Shown: piece after piece, positions 63,918 to 64,000 of the stretch
Layout: each line of letters starts with the position of its first letter
Position numbering within the stretch: the first letter of the stretch is position 1
Assembly (NCBI RefSeq): GCF_932526225.1
Contig: NC_064044.1
Span: 1,619,001 to 1,683,000 of the forward strand
Length of the DNA stretch: 64,000 nt
Direction of reading: 5' to 3'
Source: Nematostella vectensis
Lineage: Eukaryota > Cnidaria > Anthozoa > Actiniaria > Edwardsiidae
Notes under the pieces: model-generated
The model's input: only the letters and a program-made list of their open reading frames with translations
The model's database searches: none
What the model was told of the DNA's origin: nothing
Made by a program: the position numbers and the translations under genes

Positions 63918-63926
63918 TTTTTTTTT
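63918..63926 (+). terminator. T-run after the tRNA-like segment, possible Pol III terminator
   Basis: Nine T residues begin two bases after the tRNA-like segment. Four or more T on the coding strand is the usual Pol III termination signal, and every monomer has a run here. The run is part of a longer T-rich, length-variable spacer, so it may simply be low-complexity sequence. Confidence 0.4.
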
Positions 63927-64000
63927 CTTAATTTTTTTTTTAAATATCGATACTTAATTATACTGTTCTTGGTGTGTCATGACATAAAAAGAAGGTATAG

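Larger units (their letters stand above)
63398..63943 (+). repeat. Representative satellite monomer (reference unit)
   Basis: This is the last complete unit and is close to the apparent consensus. Reading along it: TATCGATA, TGTCATGACA, an AT-rich stretch with GGATAC where most monomers have the BamHI site GGATCC, the AGCGCT element, a cluster of CCGAATGTAA-type motifs with a HindIII site, the 72-nt tRNA-like segment with a SmaI site (CCCGGG), and a T-rich spacer. The choice of start is arbitrary because the array is continuous; I use TATCGATA because it follows the length-variable T tract. About 546 bp is close to three times 182 bp, a plausible nucleosome repeat length, but that is inference only. 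A minus-strand frame of 60 codons (63536-63718) is open here and in many other monomers; I do not consider it coding. Confidence 0.9.
1..64000 (+). repeat. Tandem satellite array, ~546-bp monomer, ~117 copies
   Basis: The same sequence block recurs without interruption across the window, always in one orientation, with most neighbours differing by a few substitutions and by the lengths of A and T runs. Approximate monomer starts, taken at the TATCGATA element, are 3, 543, 1091, 1641, 2187, 2734, 3267, 3816, 4364, 4910, 5432, 5978, 6498, 7046, 7594, 8137, 8682, 9228, 9761, 10308, 10853, 11401, 11957, 12507, 13053, 13597, 14147, 14700, 15245, 15793, and so on to 62856, 63398 and 63944. Most monomers are 533-550 bp; exceptions are about 500 bp (19080), 520 bp (4910, 5978) and 582 bp (28868). 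No unique sequence interrupts the array. By established knowledge, arrays of this kind form eukaryotic heterochromatin. Centromeric function is possible but nothing in the sequence proves it. Confidence 0.97.
62951..64000 (+). repeat. Right edge: monomers after the 12-mer
   Basis: The unit that begins at 62856 leaves the 12-mer pattern at about 63.0 kb: it has TTTTCTGAGTATAC, TTTTTCGTAATG and CGTAACACAAATTCC where the matching unit in copy 1 has the GGAATATACATT type. It also has CAACGAAACGTTAG in its tRNA-like segment. The final complete monomer follows, then 57 bases of another, so the array continues past the window. Confidence 0.8.

Noticed and set aside
1-64000. CRISPR array
   Set aside because: The repeat is about 546 bp with no unique spacers, far outside the size of CRISPR repeats and spacers.
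1-64000. rDNA or histone-type tandem gene cluster
   Set aside because: No rRNA-like, 5S-like or histone-like sequence is visible in the monomer, which is too short and too AT-rich for such units.
1-64000. Tandem LTR or DNA transposon copies
   Set aside because: No terminal repeats, target-site duplications or transposase or polymerase fragments were seen; the units abut with only a T-rich spacer.

Overview
The whole 64 kb window is a single tandem (satellite) array. One AT-rich monomer of about 546 bp recurs head to tail, always on the + strand in the orientation given, from the first base to the last. I count about 117 complete monomers plus a partial one at each end or junction. I found no protein-coding gene, rRNA, CRISPR array, transposon insertion or unique sequence. 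The short open frames (about 60 to 87 codons) recur once per monomer in the same place and break whenever an A-run or T-run changes length, so I treat them as by-products of the repeat and not as genes.

Such an array fits eukaryotic constitutive heterochromatin (centromeric, pericentromeric, subtelomeric or sex-chromosome satellite). The presence of a tRNA-derived module with an RNA polymerase III B box also points to a eukaryote. I cannot name the species or the chromosomal position from the sequence.

Monomer anatomy, in order: an 8-bp palindrome TATCGATA; a 10-bp palindrome TGTCATGACA; about 220 bp of AT-rich sequence containing one BamHI site; a cluster of short direct and inverted copies of the core CCGAATGTAA, with a 6-bp hairpin and a 10-bp inverted repeat around a HindIII site; a 72-nt tRNA-like segment with a consensus B box (GGTTCGATTCC); then a T-rich spacer of variable length leading to the next monomer.

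The array is not uniform. Diagnostic variants define at least five monomer subfamilies, and these are arranged in local higher-order repeats: a dimer at 4.9-7.0 kb, a tetramer at 12.5-15.8 kb, an 8-monomer-offset duplication at 20.6-28.1 kb, a trimer at 30.6-36.3 kb, a dimer at 37.1-39.8 kb, tetramer-like spacing at 40.9-45.3 kb, and a large 12-monomer repeat of about 6.6 kb present twice, back to back, at about 49.8-63.0 kb. Several monomers are visible recombination products: a 24-bp deletion between 15-bp direct repeats, a deletion of about 45 bp at 19.35 kb, an out-of-register junction at 29.16 kb, and a 61-bp spacer fragment at 55.64 kb that was later copied with the 12-mer. The window therefore records repeated unequal exchange or conversion in a satellite, with the youngest amplification at the right end.
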